Source: Verrucosispora sp. NA02020 (GTDB taxonomy: Bacteria > Actinomycetota > Actinomycetes > Mycobacteriales > Micromonosporaceae). Taken from it: a stretch of 64,000 nucleotides of DNA. Location: NCBI RefSeq assembly GCF_013364215.1, contig NZ_CP054923.1, positions 496,001 through 560,000 of the forward strand, in the 5' to 3' direction. Within the stretch, counting starts at the first letter, position 1. Every line of letters starts with the position of its first letter. The notes under the pieces were generated by a model that was given only the letters and a program-made list of their open reading frames with translations, was not told where the DNA came from and ran no database searches. The position numbers were made by a program, and so were the translations under genes. Below are positions 1 through 8,544 of this stretch, piece after piece.

Positions 1-1
1 G

Positions 2-355
2 CTCGGCGTCAGCCTGGGCGGAGTGGTCATCGGGATGCTGGTGCTGGTGCTCTTCGACACCGCCTTCGCCTGGTTCGGTGCCGGTGACTTCGGCCAGGCC
101 AACGGGTGGCTGGCGGTGATCCTGGCCGTCTGGTTGTTCTGGGAGGACTTCCGGGCCTGGGAGTTCGGCGCGCCCCGGTTGGTGGCCGGGTTGGTGGCGC
201 TGGCGATGGCGGTGGTCTCCGGTCTGCTGGTGGCAGGCGTGGTGACCGGGCTGCCGCCGCTGCTCTCCGGCGGCCTGGCGGCGGTGACGTTCACCGTCGT
301 GTACGCGTTGGTCTGGTTCCCCGGCGTCCGTTGGCTGGTCGACCGGACGATCTGA
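2..355 (+). CDS. Membrane protein, N-terminus cut by the window edge
   Basis: The reading frame is open to the left edge, so the true start lies outside the window; the first internal start is a GTG at 23. The visible ~118 residues form about four hydrophobic segments (around IGMLVLVLFDTAF, WLAVILAVWLFW, LVAGLVALAMAVVSGLLVAGVV and AAVTFTVVYALVWF), ending in a short basic tail. I do not recognise the family. It is followed after a few bases by a DUF4229 protein, suggesting a two-gene membrane-protein unit. No catalytic motif is visible. Confidence 0.6.
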   Translation, partial: LGVSLGGVVIGMLVLVLFDTAFAWFGAGDFGQANGWLAVILAVWLFWEDFRAWEFGAPRLVAGLVALAMAVVSGLLVAGVVTGLPPLLSGGLAAVTFTVVYALVWFPGVRWLVDRTI

Positions 356-413
356 GGTCGCCGTGCGGCGCGGCCGCACACAGGAGCTGAGAGACGCCGC
401 CGCCCGGCGGAGA

Positions 414-767
414 ATGGAGTACGACGTGAGCGCGGCGGCCAAGTACACCCTCGGCCGGATCGGCCTGTTCGTGGTCGTGATGCTGGCCCTCTGGCCGGTC
501 GACATGGACATCTTCCTCAAGCTGATCCTGGCGCTGCTGTTCTCCGCCGCGGTCTCCTTCTTCCTGCTCAAGGGCGTACGCGACCAGATGGCCGAGGAGA
601 TGGCCGCCGCCGCCGAGCGTCGCCGCTCGGAGAAGGAGCGGCTGCGGTCCGCCCTGGCCGGCGAGGACCAGGCCGAGGCCGACCCGGTCTCCGGCGGCCA
701 GACCGACGGCGGATCGGCCGACCAGTCCGGCTCGTCCACCGAGCCGGGACGCGGCTCGTCCTCCTGA
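414..767 (+). CDS. DUF4229 domain-containing membrane protein
   Basis: A small protein of 117 residues with two hydrophobic helices (GRIGLFVVVMLALWP and FLKLILALLFSAAVSFFLL), a KGVRDQM connector, then a charged Glu/Arg-rich helix and a Ser/Gly-rich acidic tail. This is the layout of actinobacterial DUF4229 proteins, whose function is unknown. ATG 414 is preferred; GTG 363 would add a basic leader and GTG 426 is also possible, with a GGAG upstream. It follows the preceding membrane protein closely. Confidence 0.7.
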   Translation: MEYDVSAAAKYTLGRIGLFVVVMLALWPVDMDIFLKLILALLFSAAVSFFLLKGVRDQMAEEMAAAAERRRSEKERLRSALAGEDQAEADPVSGGQTDGGSADQSGSSTEPGRGSSS

Positions 768-909
768 CCTGCGGCGACGGGACCATGTCGTCGGCATGAG
801 GATCCGACTGGGATGGGCCGTACAACGATCGATGTTGATATGACCATGTGACCGGTGGTGGGCTGTCCGCTGCCGGGCGGGGAACCCCCGCGCCTCCAGG
901 AGGTTGTCC

Positions 910-2787
910 ATGGCCTTCCGTTCGATCCCCGTCCGCCGTGCCCTGGCGCTCATCGTCGCCGCCGGGCTCGGCCTGCTCACCATCTCCGCACCACCGGTGT
1001 CCGCCGAACCGGCCCCGAACCGGGACGAGCAGCCGGCCGCCGTGCCCTACCGGGTTCTGGGTCCGAAGACGCTCGCCGACCGCAACGCGATCGCCGGCAC
1101 CGGTGCCGCGATCGACTACTCCGAACACGGGGTGCTGCACGTCTCGGCCACCCGCGCCGAGGCCGCCGCGATCACCCGCCTCGGGTTCCGGCTGGAGGCG
1201 ACCGCCGCCCTGCCCACCGATCGGGGCGCCACGGACGGGCAGGTCGGCGCGTTGGCCTTCCCGCCGGCCGACGCGAACTACCACGACTACGCGGAGATGA
1301 CCGCCGTGGTCAACCAGGTCGTTGCGGACCACCCGTCGATCGCCCGCAAGGTCAGCATCGGCAGCTCGTACGAGGGCCGGGAGCTGGTGGCGGTGAAGAT
1401 CTCCGACAACGTCGCCACCGACGAGAACGAGCCGGAGATCCTCTTCAACGCCCAGCAGCACGCCCGCGAGCACCTGACCGTCGAGATGGCGATCTACCTG
1501 CTCAACCTCTTCACCGACAACTACGGCTCCGACTCCCGGATCACCGGCCTGGTCAACAACCGGGAGATCTGGATCGTGCCGACCGTCAACCCCGACGGCA
1601 GCGAGTACGACATCGCCACCGGCTCCTACCGGTCCTGGCGGAAGAACCGCCAACCCAACAGCGGTTCGTCGTACGTCGGCACCGACCTGAACCGCAACTG
1701 GAGCTTCAACTTCGGGTGCTGCGGCGGCTCGTCCGGCTCCACCTCCTCGGACACCTACCGGGGCCCGTCGGCGTTCTCCGCTCCCGAGACGCAGGCGCTG
1801 CGCAACTTCGTCAACAGCCGGGTGGTCGGCGGGGTGCAGCAGATCAAGGCCAACATCGACTTCCACACCTACTCCGAGCTGGTGCTCTGGCCGTACGGCT
1901 ACACGACCAGCAACACCGCCACCGGGATGAACGCCGACCAGTACAACACCTTCGCCACCATCGGCCAGCAGATGGCGGCGACCAACGGCTTCACCCCGCA
2001 GCAGTCCAGCGACCTGTACATCACCGACGGCAGCAGCATCGACTGGATGTGGGCGACGCACGGCATCTGGGCGTACACCTTCGAGCTGTATCCGGGCTCG
2101 GCCTCCGGCGGCGGCTTCTACCCGCCCGACGAGGTCATCCCGGCGCAGACCTCGCGCAACCGGGAGGCGGTGCTGATCCTCTCCGAGTACGCCGACTGCC
2201 CGTACCGGGCCATCGGCAAGCAGGCCCAGTACTGCGGCGGTGGCAGCGGGACCACGGTCTGGTCGGACACCTTCGAGACCGCGACCGGCTGGACGATCAA
2301 CCCCAACGGCACCGACACGGCCACCTCGGGGCAGTGGGAGCGGGGGGCCGCGCAGGCCACCAACTCCAGCGGCGCCAAGCAGCTCACCCCGTTCGCCGGC
2401 AGCAACGACCTGGTCACCGGTCGGCTGGCCGGCAGTGCCGCCGGGGACTACGACGTGGACGGCGGCGTGACCAGCGCCCGGTCCCCGGCGGTCACGTTGC
2501 CGTCCAGCGGCACGTTGACGCTGTCGCTGGCCTGGTACCTGGCGCACGGCTCGAACTCGTCGTCGGCCGACTACCTGCGGGTCAGCGTGGTGCACAACGG
2601 CGGCACCACGGCGCTGCTCACCCAGGCCGGCGCGGCCAGCAACCGCAACGGCGCCTGGACCCAGGCCAACCTCAACCTCACCCCGTACGCCGGGCAGTCG
2701 GTCCGGATCCTGGTGGAGGCCGCCGACGCGTCGACGGCCAGCCTGGTCGAGGCGGCTGTGGACAACGTCACCATCACCGCCTCCTGA
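910..2787 (+). CDS. Secreted M14-family zinc carboxypeptidase with C-terminal accessory domain
   Basis: An extracellular metallocarboxypeptidase of 625 residues. ATG 910 is chosen because AGGAGG lies six bases upstream; a TTG at 904 is in frame but sits in the ribosome-binding site. Residues 1-33 are a Sec signal peptide ending near VSA. Zinc ligands are H184 and E187 in QHAREH, and H319 in DFHTYSE. The substrate-binding DLNRNW motif and the catalytic Glu (about E392 in TFELYPG) are present, so the enzyme looks active. The last ~180 residues, after a [13 protein letters not shown] linker, form a beta-rich domain of the kind that binds substrate in secreted actinobacterial peptidases (carboxypeptidase T-like). 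A strong hairpin follows the stop, so it is probably monocistronic. Confidence 0.9.
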   Translation: MAFRSIPVRRALALIVAAGLGLLTISAPPVSAEPAPNRDEQPAAVPYRVLGPKTLADRNAIAGTGAAIDYSEHGVLHVSATRAEAAAITRLGFRLEATAALPTDRGATDGQVGALAFPPADANYHDYAEMTAVVNQVVADHPSIARKVSIGSSYEGRELVAVKISDNVATDENEPEILFNAQQHAREHLTVEMAIYLLNLFTDNYGSDSRITGLVNNREIWIVPTVNPDGSEYDIATGSYRSWRKNRQPNSGSSYVGTDLNRNWSFNFGCCGGSSGSTSSDTYRGPSAFSAPETQALRNFVNSRVVGGVQQIKANIDFHTYSELVLWPYGYTTSNTATGMNADQYNTFATIGQQMAATNGFTPQQSSDLYITDGSSIDWMWATHGIWAYTFELYPGSASGGGFYPPDEVIPAQTSRNREAVLILSEYADCPYRAIGKQAQYCGGGSGTTVWSDTFETATGWTINPNGTDTATSGQWERGAAQATNSSGAKQLTPFAGSNDLVTGRLAGSAAGDYDVDGGVTSARSPAVTLPSSGTLTLSLAWYLAHGSNSSSADYLRVSVVHNGGTTALLTQAGAASNRNGAWTQANLNLTPYAGQSVRILVEAADASTASLVEAAVDNVTITAS

Positions 2788-2793
2788 AAGCGG

Positions 2794-2828
2794 CGGGGCC
2801 CCGCCACACCCCCTCGCGCGGGGCCCCG
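2794..2828 (+). terminator. Rho-independent-like hairpin after the carboxypeptidase gene
   Basis: Two CGGGGCCCCG arms (2794-2803 and 2819-2828) are separated by a C-rich loop and start seven bases after the stop codon. No U-tract follows, which is normal for GC-rich actinobacteria. It separates the peptidase gene from the riboswitch leader. Confidence 0.6.
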
Positions 2829-2904
2829 TCCAGGGGCCAAACGGACAACAGTGAACTAGACGGGCTGCACGTGGCCGGGACCGTGACCTGCTCAGCGGGT
2901 CGCG

Positions 2905-3025
2905 GTCCCGCCGTGCGCTACCGTCGTACCGACCCGCCGCAGCGAAGCCGGTGCGAAACCGGCGCTGTCCCGCAACTGTGATGCCCCGAAGACGGGGACG
3001 AGTCAGGTCGCCTGGGGCGCGTCGC
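2905..3025 (+). promoter_or_regulatory. Cobalamin (adenosylcobalamin) riboswitch
   Basis: The leader carries the diagnostic core of the cobalamin aptamer: AGCGAAGCCGGTGCGAAACC, then GGCGCTGTCCCGCAACTGTGA (the B12 box, usually CCCGCCACTGTGA), a GCCCCGAAGACGGGGAC side hairpin and the closing GAGTCAGG. It lies about 100 bases upstream of a corrinoid-type ABC importer, which fits ligand feedback on uptake. Outer helix boundaries were judged by eye and are approximate. Confidence 0.88.
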
Positions 3026-3071
3026 GATTCGCGCTCTCGAGGAAGGGCGCCTCGCGGACGGGCCGCTCCGG

Positions 3072-3109
3072 CTCCTGTCGGCGAAGCAGCACTCCTCGAC
3101 CGACAGGAG
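3072..3109 (+). promoter_or_regulatory. Shine-Dalgarno sequestering hairpin (riboswitch expression platform)
   Basis: CTCCTGTCGG at 3072-3081 is perfectly complementary to CCGACAGGAG at 3100-3109, which includes most of the AGGAGG ribosome-binding site of the following gene. Pairing would hide the site, so the riboswitch probably controls translation initiation rather than termination. No U-tract is present to support a terminator. Confidence 0.7.
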
Positions 3110-3114
3110 GACCG

Positions 3115-4050
3115 ATGTTCAGCCGTACCCCCCGGGTCTTCGCCGCCACTCTCGCGGTGGCCGCGCTCGCCCTCGGTGCCTGCGCCGAGACGAACAGCGA
3201 GACACCCCGCACCGGCGACAGCCGCAGTGGCGCCACCTTCCCCGTCACCGTCGGGTCGTTGACCCTGGATCAGCGTCCCGAGAAGATCGTCTCGCTCTCC
3301 GCGACGGCTACCGAGATGCTCTTCGCCATCGGTGCCGGGCCGCAGGTCACCGCCGTCGACGACCAGTCGAACCACCCGGCCGACGCGCCGAAGACGGACC
3401 TCTCCGGCTACCAGCCGAACGCCGAGGCCGTCGCCGCGAAGAACCCCGACCTGGTGGTGCTCAGCGACGACCGCAACAAGATCGTCGACCAGCTCACCAC
3501 CCTCAAGATCCCGGTCTACCTGACCCCGGCGGCGCAGACCCTGGACGACTCGTACCGGCAGATCACCGAGCTGGGCACGCTCACCGGCAACGCCGACACG
3601 GCGACCGACGTGGTGCAGCGGATGAAGGACGACATCACCAAGATCGTCGCCGAGGTGCCGCAGCGGGTCCAGGCGCCCACCTACTTCCATGAGCTGGGGC
3701 CGGAGCTGTACACCGCCACCAGCAAGACCTTCATCGGCTCGATCTATGCCCTCGCCGGCCTGGAGAACATCGCCGACGCGGCGGACGCCGACGGCACGAA
3801 CGGCGGCTACCCGCAGCTCTCCCAGGAAGTGATCGTCCAGGCCAACCCGGACTTCGTCTTCCTCTCCGACGTGAAGTGCTGCCAGCAGAGCGCCGCCACG
3901 GTCAAGGCGCGCAGCGGTTGGTCCGGCATCGAGGCGGTCAAGAGCGACCAGATCGTCGAGCTGGACGACGACGTCGCCTCGCGCTGGGGCCCGCGCGTGG
4001 TGGACCTGCTCCGGACCATCGTGGACGCCACCGCCAAGGTCACCGAGTGA
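3115..4050 (+). CDS. btuF: Corrinoid ABC transporter substrate-binding lipoprotein
   Basis: A periplasmic-binding-protein-type receptor of 311 residues, tethered as a lipoprotein: signal helix followed by an LGAC lipobox at residues ~21-24. The mature part follows the BtuF/FepB class III fold, with a SLSATATEMLFAIGAG N-terminal lobe, a LVVLSDDRNK element and a long connecting helix. The cobalamin riboswitch directly upstream is the main reason to assign corrinoids rather than ferric siderophores. ATG 3115 follows AGGAGG by four bases. Permease and ATPase genes follow on the same strand. Confidence 0.85.
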   Translation: MFSRTPRVFAATLAVAALALGACAETNSETPRTGDSRSGATFPVTVGSLTLDQRPEKIVSLSATATEMLFAIGAGPQVTAVDDQSNHPADAPKTDLSGYQPNAEAVAAKNPDLVVLSDDRNKIVDQLTTLKIPVYLTPAAQTLDDSYRQITELGTLTGNADTATDVVQRMKDDITKIVAEVPQRVQAPTYFHELGPELYTATSKTFIGSIYALAGLENIADAADADGTNGGYPQLSQEVIVQANPDFVFLSDVKCCQQSAATVKARSGWSGIEAVKSDQIVELDDDVASRWGPRVVDLLRTIVDATAKVTE

Positions 4051-4060
4051 CCGACGTCGT

Positions 4061-4118
4061 CAGGCGTTAGCAGGGGACCCTTCCTATGCACCAGGCGTTA
4101 GCAAGGGACCCTTCCTTA
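4061..4118 (-). repeat. 58-bp dispersed repeat, copy A, overlapping the btuC start
   Basis: Two tandem ~29-bp half units, each with a GCGTTAGCA(A/G)GGGACCCTTCCT core; the whole reads in the opposite sense to the copies at 10770 and 63914. Each half contains an AAGGGNCCCTT-type palindrome. The copy fills the btuF-btuC junction, supplies an AGGGG ribosome-binding-like sequence and contains the ATG from which btuC is read. Confidence 0.85.
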
Positions 4119-5174
4119 CCGGTCGTCGCCCGCCCGGCGGGCCTGCGGAAACGCTGGCTCGCCGTCGGCGTGCTCGCCGTCTTCGTCGCCCTGGTGGCGG
4201 GCGTCTCGCTCGGCCCGGTCAGCCTGCCGCCCGGCAGCGTCGCGATCGAACTGCTCAATCTGCTGCCCGGGGTACGCCTGGACAGCGGGCTGACCGAGCG
4301 CGAGATCGCCATCGTCACCGAGCTGCGGCTGCCCCGGGTGGTGCTGGGTCTGCTGGTCGGTGGACTGCTTGCCCTGGCCGGCGGCGCCTACCAGGGCGTG
4401 TTCCGCAACCCGCTGGCCGACCCGTACCTGCTCGGGGTGGCCGCCGGAGCGGGGCTCGCGGTCACCGTCGTCCTGACCCTCGGCACCGCGACCGGCGGTG
4501 CGCTCAGCGGGTTGCCGCTCACCATCCCGCTGGCCGCCTTCGTCGGCTCGCTCGGTGCGGTCGCCATGACGTACCTGCTCGGGGTGGCCGGTGGACGCAG
4601 CCGTTCGCCGGCCACCCTGATCCTGGCCGGGGTGGCCGTCTCCGCGTTCCTCTCCGCCGGTCAGACGTACCTGCTGCAACGCAACGCGGACAGCATCCAG
4701 GAGGTGTACTCCTGGCTGCTCGGGCGGCTGGCCACCGCCGGTTGGCACGACGTCCGGCTGGTGCTGCCGTACTTCCTGCTCACCAGCCTGGTCATCCTTC
4801 TGCACCGCCGGGAGTTGGACGTGCTCTCGGTGGGTGACGACGAGGCGGCCGGGCTCGGCCTGCACCCGCAACGCTCCCGGTACCTGCTGATCGCCGCCGC
4901 CTCGCTGGGCACCGCCGCCGCGGTGTCCGCCTCCGGCCTGATCGGCTTCGTCGGGATCATCGTGCCGCACACCGTACGGCTGCTCGCCGGATCGAGCTAC
5001 CGGGTCATCCTGCCGCTGTCGTTGCTGTTCGGCGGCGCCTTCCTGGCCCTGACCGACGTGGCGGCCCGGACTGCCGCCGCCCCGCAGGAGATCCCGATCG
5101 GGGTGGTCACCGCGCTGCTCGGCGGTCCCTTCTTCGTGCTGATCCTGCGGACCGCCCGACGGGTGCTGACGTGA
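4086..5174 (+). CDS. btuC: FecCD/BtuC-family ABC transporter permease
   Basis: The integral-membrane permease of the corrinoid importer, 362 residues with about ten hydrophobic segments. It carries the family's GLLVGGLLALAGGAYQGVFRNPLADPYLLG stretch (residues ~77-106) and the SASGLIGFVGIIVPH coupling region (residues ~277-291). ATG 4086 lies inside a dispersed repeat, with AGGGG nine bases upstream. No alternative start precedes the first membrane helix, so residues 1-11 (MHQALARDPSL) appear to be encoded by repeat DNA. It ends in a GTGA overlap with btuD. Confidence 0.88.
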   Translation: MHQALARDPSLPVVARPAGLRKRWLAVGVLAVFVALVAGVSLGPVSLPPGSVAIELLNLLPGVRLDSGLTEREIAIVTELRLPRVVLGLLVGGLLALAGGAYQGVFRNPLADPYLLGVAAGAGLAVTVVLTLGTATGGALSGLPLTIPLAAFVGSLGAVAMTYLLGVAGGRSRSPATLILAGVAVSAFLSAGQTYLLQRNADSIQEVYSWLLGRLATAGWHDVRLVLPYFLLTSLVILLHRRELDVLSVGDDEAAGLGLHPQRSRYLLIAAASLGTAAAVSASGLIGFVGIIVPHTVRLLAGSSYRVILPLSLLFGGAFLALTDVAARTAAAPQEIPIGVVTALLGGPFFVLILRTARRVLT

Positions 5175-5968
5175 CCGCGCCCGACGCGTCCGGTGCCGCC
5201 GCAGTGCGGGTGCGTGACCTGCGGATCAGCCTGGACGGCACGCCGATCCTGACCGGCGTCGACCTGACCGTCCGGCCCGGCGAGTGGGTCACCGTGATCG
5301 GACCCAACGGCGCCGGCAAGTCGACCCTGTTGCGGGCCGTCGGCGGCCTGCTCGCCGCGCCGGGCGCCGTCGACCTCTTCGGTACGCCGCTGAGCGCCCT
5401 GCGCCGCCGCGAACGGGCCCGGGTGGTGGCGACCGTGGCCCAGTCCCCGGTCGTACCGCCCGGAATGGCGGTGCTCGACTACGTGCTGCTCGGACGTACC
5501 CCGTACATCCCGCCGCTGGGCCGGGAGTCCGCCGCCGACATGGCCGTGGTGCACGAGGTGCTCGGTCGGCTGGACCTCGCCGGCTTCCAGGGTCGGGAAC
5601 TGGCCACCCTCTCCGGCGGGGAGCGGCAGCGGGTCTTCCTGGCCCGCGCACTGGCACAGGGCGCCACCCTGCTGCTGCTCGACGAGCCGACCAGCGCGTT
5701 GGACATCGGTCACCAGCAGGAGGTGCTCGAACTCGTCGACCAGTTACGCCGGACGCACGGCCTGACCGTGCTGGCCACCATGCACGACCTCTCCATCGCG
5801 GGCGAGTACGCCGACCGCATGGTGCTGCTGGCCGACGGCCGGATCGTCGCCGAGGGCACCCCGACCGAGGTACTCACCGAGGAGATGCTCGCCCGCTACT
5901 ACCGGGCCCACGTCACGGTCGTCCCCGGCCCCCACGGCCCCCTGGTCCTCCCCACCCGCCCCCGCTGA
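5171..5968 (+). CDS. btuD: ABC transporter ATP-binding protein, corrinoid uptake
   Basis: The cytoplasmic ATPase of the importer, 265 residues. Walker A is GPNGAGKST (44-52), the signature is LSGGERQRV, Walker B is LLLLDEP and the switch His lies in TMHDLSIAGEY. Length and motifs match FecE/BtuD-type ATPases. GTG 5171 overlaps the permease stop codon (GTGA), so the two are translationally coupled. It ends facing a convergent VOC gene 18 bases away. Confidence 0.9.
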   Translation: MTAPDASGAAAVRVRDLRISLDGTPILTGVDLTVRPGEWVTVIGPNGAGKSTLLRAVGGLLAAPGAVDLFGTPLSALRRRERARVVATVAQSPVVPPGMAVLDYVLLGRTPYIPPLGRESAADMAVVHEVLGRLDLAGFQGRELATLSGGERQRVFLARALAQGATLLLLDEPTSALDIGHQQEVLELVDQLRRTHGLTVLATMHDLSIAGEYADRMVLLADGRIVAEGTPTEVLTEEMLARYYRAHVTVVPGPHGPLVLPTRPR

Positions 5969-5986
5969 TGGGTGGCGATGGGGTGG

Positions 5987-6751
5987 TCAGGAGGTCAGGG
6001 CGATGAGGGAGAAGAGGGCGCCGTGTGGGTCGCGCAGGGCGGTGACGCGGCCGGCGGGGATGTCCCGGGGCGGGACGAGGATGGTGCCGCCGAGTTCGGC
6101 GGCGCGGGCGGCGGTGGCGTCGGCGTCGGCGACCGAGAAGTAAAGCGTCCAGTACCCCGGTGAGTCGGCCGGAAACTCGGCGCCCAGCGGCGGCATCATC
6201 CCGGCCACCAGGCGGTCACCCAGCCGCCAGCCGGTGTAGGCGACCTGCCCCATCGGCTCCTCCTCGGGCTGCCACCCGAAGACCAGCTCGTAGAAGACCC
6301 GTGCCCCGTCCGGGTCGGGGGTGATCAGTTCGGTCCAGCACATCGCGCCCGGTACGTCGAAGACGTCGGCCCCGGCGAAGCTCATCGGCTGCCAGACGCT
6401 GAACGCGGCACCGGCGGGATCGCTGAACACGGCCATCCGACCCCGGTCGAACACCTCGAACGGCGGCACCACGACCTGCCCGCCGGCCCGCTCCACCCGG
6501 CCGACGACCAGGTCGGCGTCGTCGGTGGCGACGTACGTCGACCAGATCGGCACCTGGTCGGGTACGGCCGGCGGCCCCACGCCGGCCACCGGTCGCCCGC
6601 CGAGCAGGAAGACCGTGTAGCCGCCCGCCTCCGGTTCGGGGTCGACCCGACCGGTCCAGCCGAACAACTCGGGATAGAACCGTCGGGCCGCGTCCAGCCC
6701 CGGGGTGGCCAGATCGGCCCAGCAGGGGGTACCCGGTGGGACGCCGACCAC
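5987..6751 (-). CDS. VOC (glyoxalase/bleomycin-resistance fold) family protein with two domains
   Basis: 254 residues in two tandem vicinal-oxygen-chelate modules. The first (about 8-115) starts CWADLATPGLDAARRFYPELFGW; the second (about 135-250) starts CWTELITPDPDGARVFYELVFGW. Two-domain VOC proteins of this type are common in Streptomyces and Micromonospora and are generally of unknown substrate. GTG 6751 is the only usable start before an in-frame stop and has AGAGGGG upstream. No partner enzyme lies next to it, so the function stays open. Confidence 0.82.
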   Translation of the reverse strand: MVGVPPGTPCWADLATPGLDAARRFYPELFGWTGRVDPEPEAGGYTVFLLGGRPVAGVGPPAVPDQVPIWSTYVATDDADLVVGRVERAGGQVVVPPFEVFDRGRMAVFSDPAGAAFSVWQPMSFAGADVFDVPGAMCWTELITPDPDGARVFYELVFGWQPEEEPMGQVAYTGWRLGDRLVAGMMPPLGAEFPADSPGYWTLYFSVADADATAARAAELGGTILVPPRDIPAGRVTALRDPHGALFSLIALTS

Positions 6752-6847
6752 GGGCCACCCCTCTCGGCTCGGGGCGCTCGCGGCTCGACCACCCTCACCG
6801 GCATCGTGGCACCGCCCGGCCGCCGCCCGAGCGAAACGGCCGGATCG

Positions 6848-7585
6848 TCAACTGAACCGGCGACCCTCGTCCCGTCGGTACGCCCACCCACCGATCGCGG
6901 CCAGCGCCACCACCCAGACCCCGAGCATGACCAGCGACAACGTGCTGACCGGGAAGTCGCCGACGACCGCCCACATCAACTCCACCGCCCCCCGGGTGGG
7001 CAGGAACGGCGCGACCGCCTCGATGAAGCCGGGCGCGTCACCGGGGGCGGAGAGCAGCCCACCGCCGAAGGCCATCGGGAAGAAGACGACCTGGGCCACC
7101 ACGATCGCCGCCTTGCTCGGCAGTGAGTACCCGATGGCGAGCCCCAGCAGGGTGAACGGCACCGCGACCACCGCCACGGTGGCCAGCGCCAGCAGGAACC
7201 GGATCGGGGTGATCTCGGCTGCGGTCAACGTCGCGGCGATGACCAGCAGCGGGATCAACGACAGGTAGGTGACCAGCAGACCGGCCAGCACCCGGCCGGC
7301 GAAGCGTGGTCCCGGCCCGACGGGCAGGGTCCGGGTGTACGGGTCCCAGGGCTGTTGGCGATCCTCGGCGACCCCCATGCCGTACTGGAAGATGTTGGCG
7401 CTCATCACCGAGAAGGTGACCATCGAGGCGGTGGCGAAGGTGGCGCCGACCGGGTCGTCGCCGGCCCACGGCACCACGAAGAAGAGCATCGCGACGGCAG
7501 GGAAGAACGCGCTGCCGAAGAGCGCGATCGGGATGCGGACCGTCTCCAGCAGCTGGTAACGCGCGTGGGTCAGGGCGAGTGGCAC
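6848..7585 (-). CDS. ABC-2 type transporter permease
   Basis: About 245 residues with six predicted membrane helices (LFGSAFFPAVAMLFFVVPWAG, MVTFSVMSANIFQYGMGVAED and so on), the DrrB/ABC-2 exporter layout. The VAEDRQQPWDPYTRTLPVGP segment is typical of these permeases. GTG 7585 is preferred because GAGGA lies ten bases upstream; GTG 7594 is an alternative. It follows its ATPase gene by 13 bases and must form an exporter with it. The substrate is unknown; drug or lipid export is usual for the family. Confidence 0.83.
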   Translation of the reverse strand: MPLALTHARYQLLETVRIPIALFGSAFFPAVAMLFFVVPWAGDDPVGATFATASMVTFSVMSANIFQYGMGVAEDRQQPWDPYTRTLPVGPGPRFAGRVLAGLLVTYLSLIPLLVIAATLTAAEITPIRFLLALATVAVVAVPFTLLGLAIGYSLPSKAAIVVAQVVFFPMAFGGGLLSAPGDAPGFIEAVAPFLPTRGAVELMWAVVGDFPVSTLSLVMLGVWVVALAAIGGWAYRRDEGRRFS

Positions 7586-7598
7586 GGCAGGCACTTCC

Positions 7599-8483
7599 TC
7601 AGACGGGGGTCGGCTCGGTCTCGGCGGTGGTGATGGCGAGGAACGCCTCCTCCAGCGAGGTGGGCCGTACCTCCAGATCGCGGAAGTCGACACCGCTGGT
7701 GACCAGGTCGCGGACGAGCTGGTCGGCGTCGGCGGTGAGCAGGTGCGTCCGGCCGTCGACGTGTTCGGTGCGGACCACTCCGGGCAGCGTCGGCAGCGCG
7801 TCGGTGGTCAGACTGACCCGGCGTACGCCGACCACGGCCCGGACCGCGTCGACGCTGTCGTCGGCGAGTACCCGGCCGTGCCCGATCACCACGATCCGGC
7901 GTGCCAGCGTCTCCACCTCTTCGAGGTAGTGGCTGCTCAGCAGCACCGTGCCGCCGTCGGCGTGGAAGGACCGGATGGCGTTCCAGAGGGTGTGCCGGGC
8001 CTCCACGTCGAGCCCGGTGGTCGGCTCGTCGAGCAACACCAGCCGGGGGCGGCCGACGAACGCCAGCGCCACGGCCAGCCGGCGTTTCTGTCCGCCGGAC
8101 AACCCGCCGGTCTGCCGCTTGAGCTGGTCGGTGAGGCCGAACCGGTCGAGCAGTTCATCCCGGGGCACCGGGTCCGGGTAGTGGGCGGAGACGAAGTCGA
8201 CCACCTCGCCGACGCGCAGGGTGGCGGGGAGCCCGGTCTCCTGCGGCGTCACGCCGATCCGTTGCCGGTTCGCCGCGTCCCGGGGGTCGCCGCCGAACAG
8301 CTCCACCCGGCCCGAGGTCGGCCGGCGCAGCCCCACCAGCAGGTTGAGCAGGGTGCTTTTGCCGGCGCCGTTCGGCCCGAGCAGGCCGACCAGTTCGCCC
8401 GCACGGACCTCCAGGTCGACCCGGTCCAGTGCGAGGACGTCGCCGTAGCGGCGACTGACCTGATCGGCGCGGGCGAGAATCAC
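7599..8483 (-). CDS. ABC transporter ATP-binding protein (DrrA/CcmA type exporter)
   Basis: 294 residues with Walker A GPNGAGKST (about 35-43), signature LSGGQKRRL, Walker B LVLLDEPTTGLD and switch His SSHYLEE. The C-terminal ~80 residues form the extra domain seen in DrrA-like exporters. GTG 8483 has AAGGAG six bases upstream. It is transcribed in the same direction as the helicase-like gene 61 bases upstream and continues into its permease. Confidence 0.88.
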   Translation of the reverse strand: MILARADQVSRRYGDVLALDRVDLEVRAGELVGLLGPNGAGKSTLLNLLVGLRRPTSGRVELFGGDPRDAANRQRIGVTPQETGLPATLRVGEVVDFVSAHYPDPVPRDELLDRFGLTDQLKRQTGGLSGGQKRRLAVALAFVGRPRLVLLDEPTTGLDVEARHTLWNAIRSFHADGGTVLLSSHYLEEVETLARRIVVIGHGRVLADDSVDAVRAVVGVRRVSLTTDALPTLPGVVRTEHVDGRTHLLTADADQLVRDLVTSGVDFRDLEVRPTSLEEAFLAITTAETEPTPV

Positions 8484-8505
8484 GGGGGGCTCCTTCCATG
8501 GTGCT

Positions 8506-8518
8506 CCGTGTACAACGG
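8506..8518. promoter_or_regulatory. Operator-like inverted repeat upstream of the exporter ATPase
   Basis: CCGTGTACAACGG is an imperfect palindrome centred on GTAC, 23 bases from the ATPase start. Just upstream on the minus strand is a GATAGAC sequence that could be a -10 element. Placement suggests a repressor site (TetR- or MarR-like), but no regulator gene is adjacent. Short and weakly supported. Confidence 0.25.
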
Positions 8519-8544
8519 TCTATCGGGTCGGTGCCACCGCGCAA

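Noticed and set aside
568..3690. A 1,040-codon open frame on the minus strand
   Set aside because: Antisense to the M14 carboxypeptidase, the riboswitch and btuF, with shadow-type composition and no recognisable domain.
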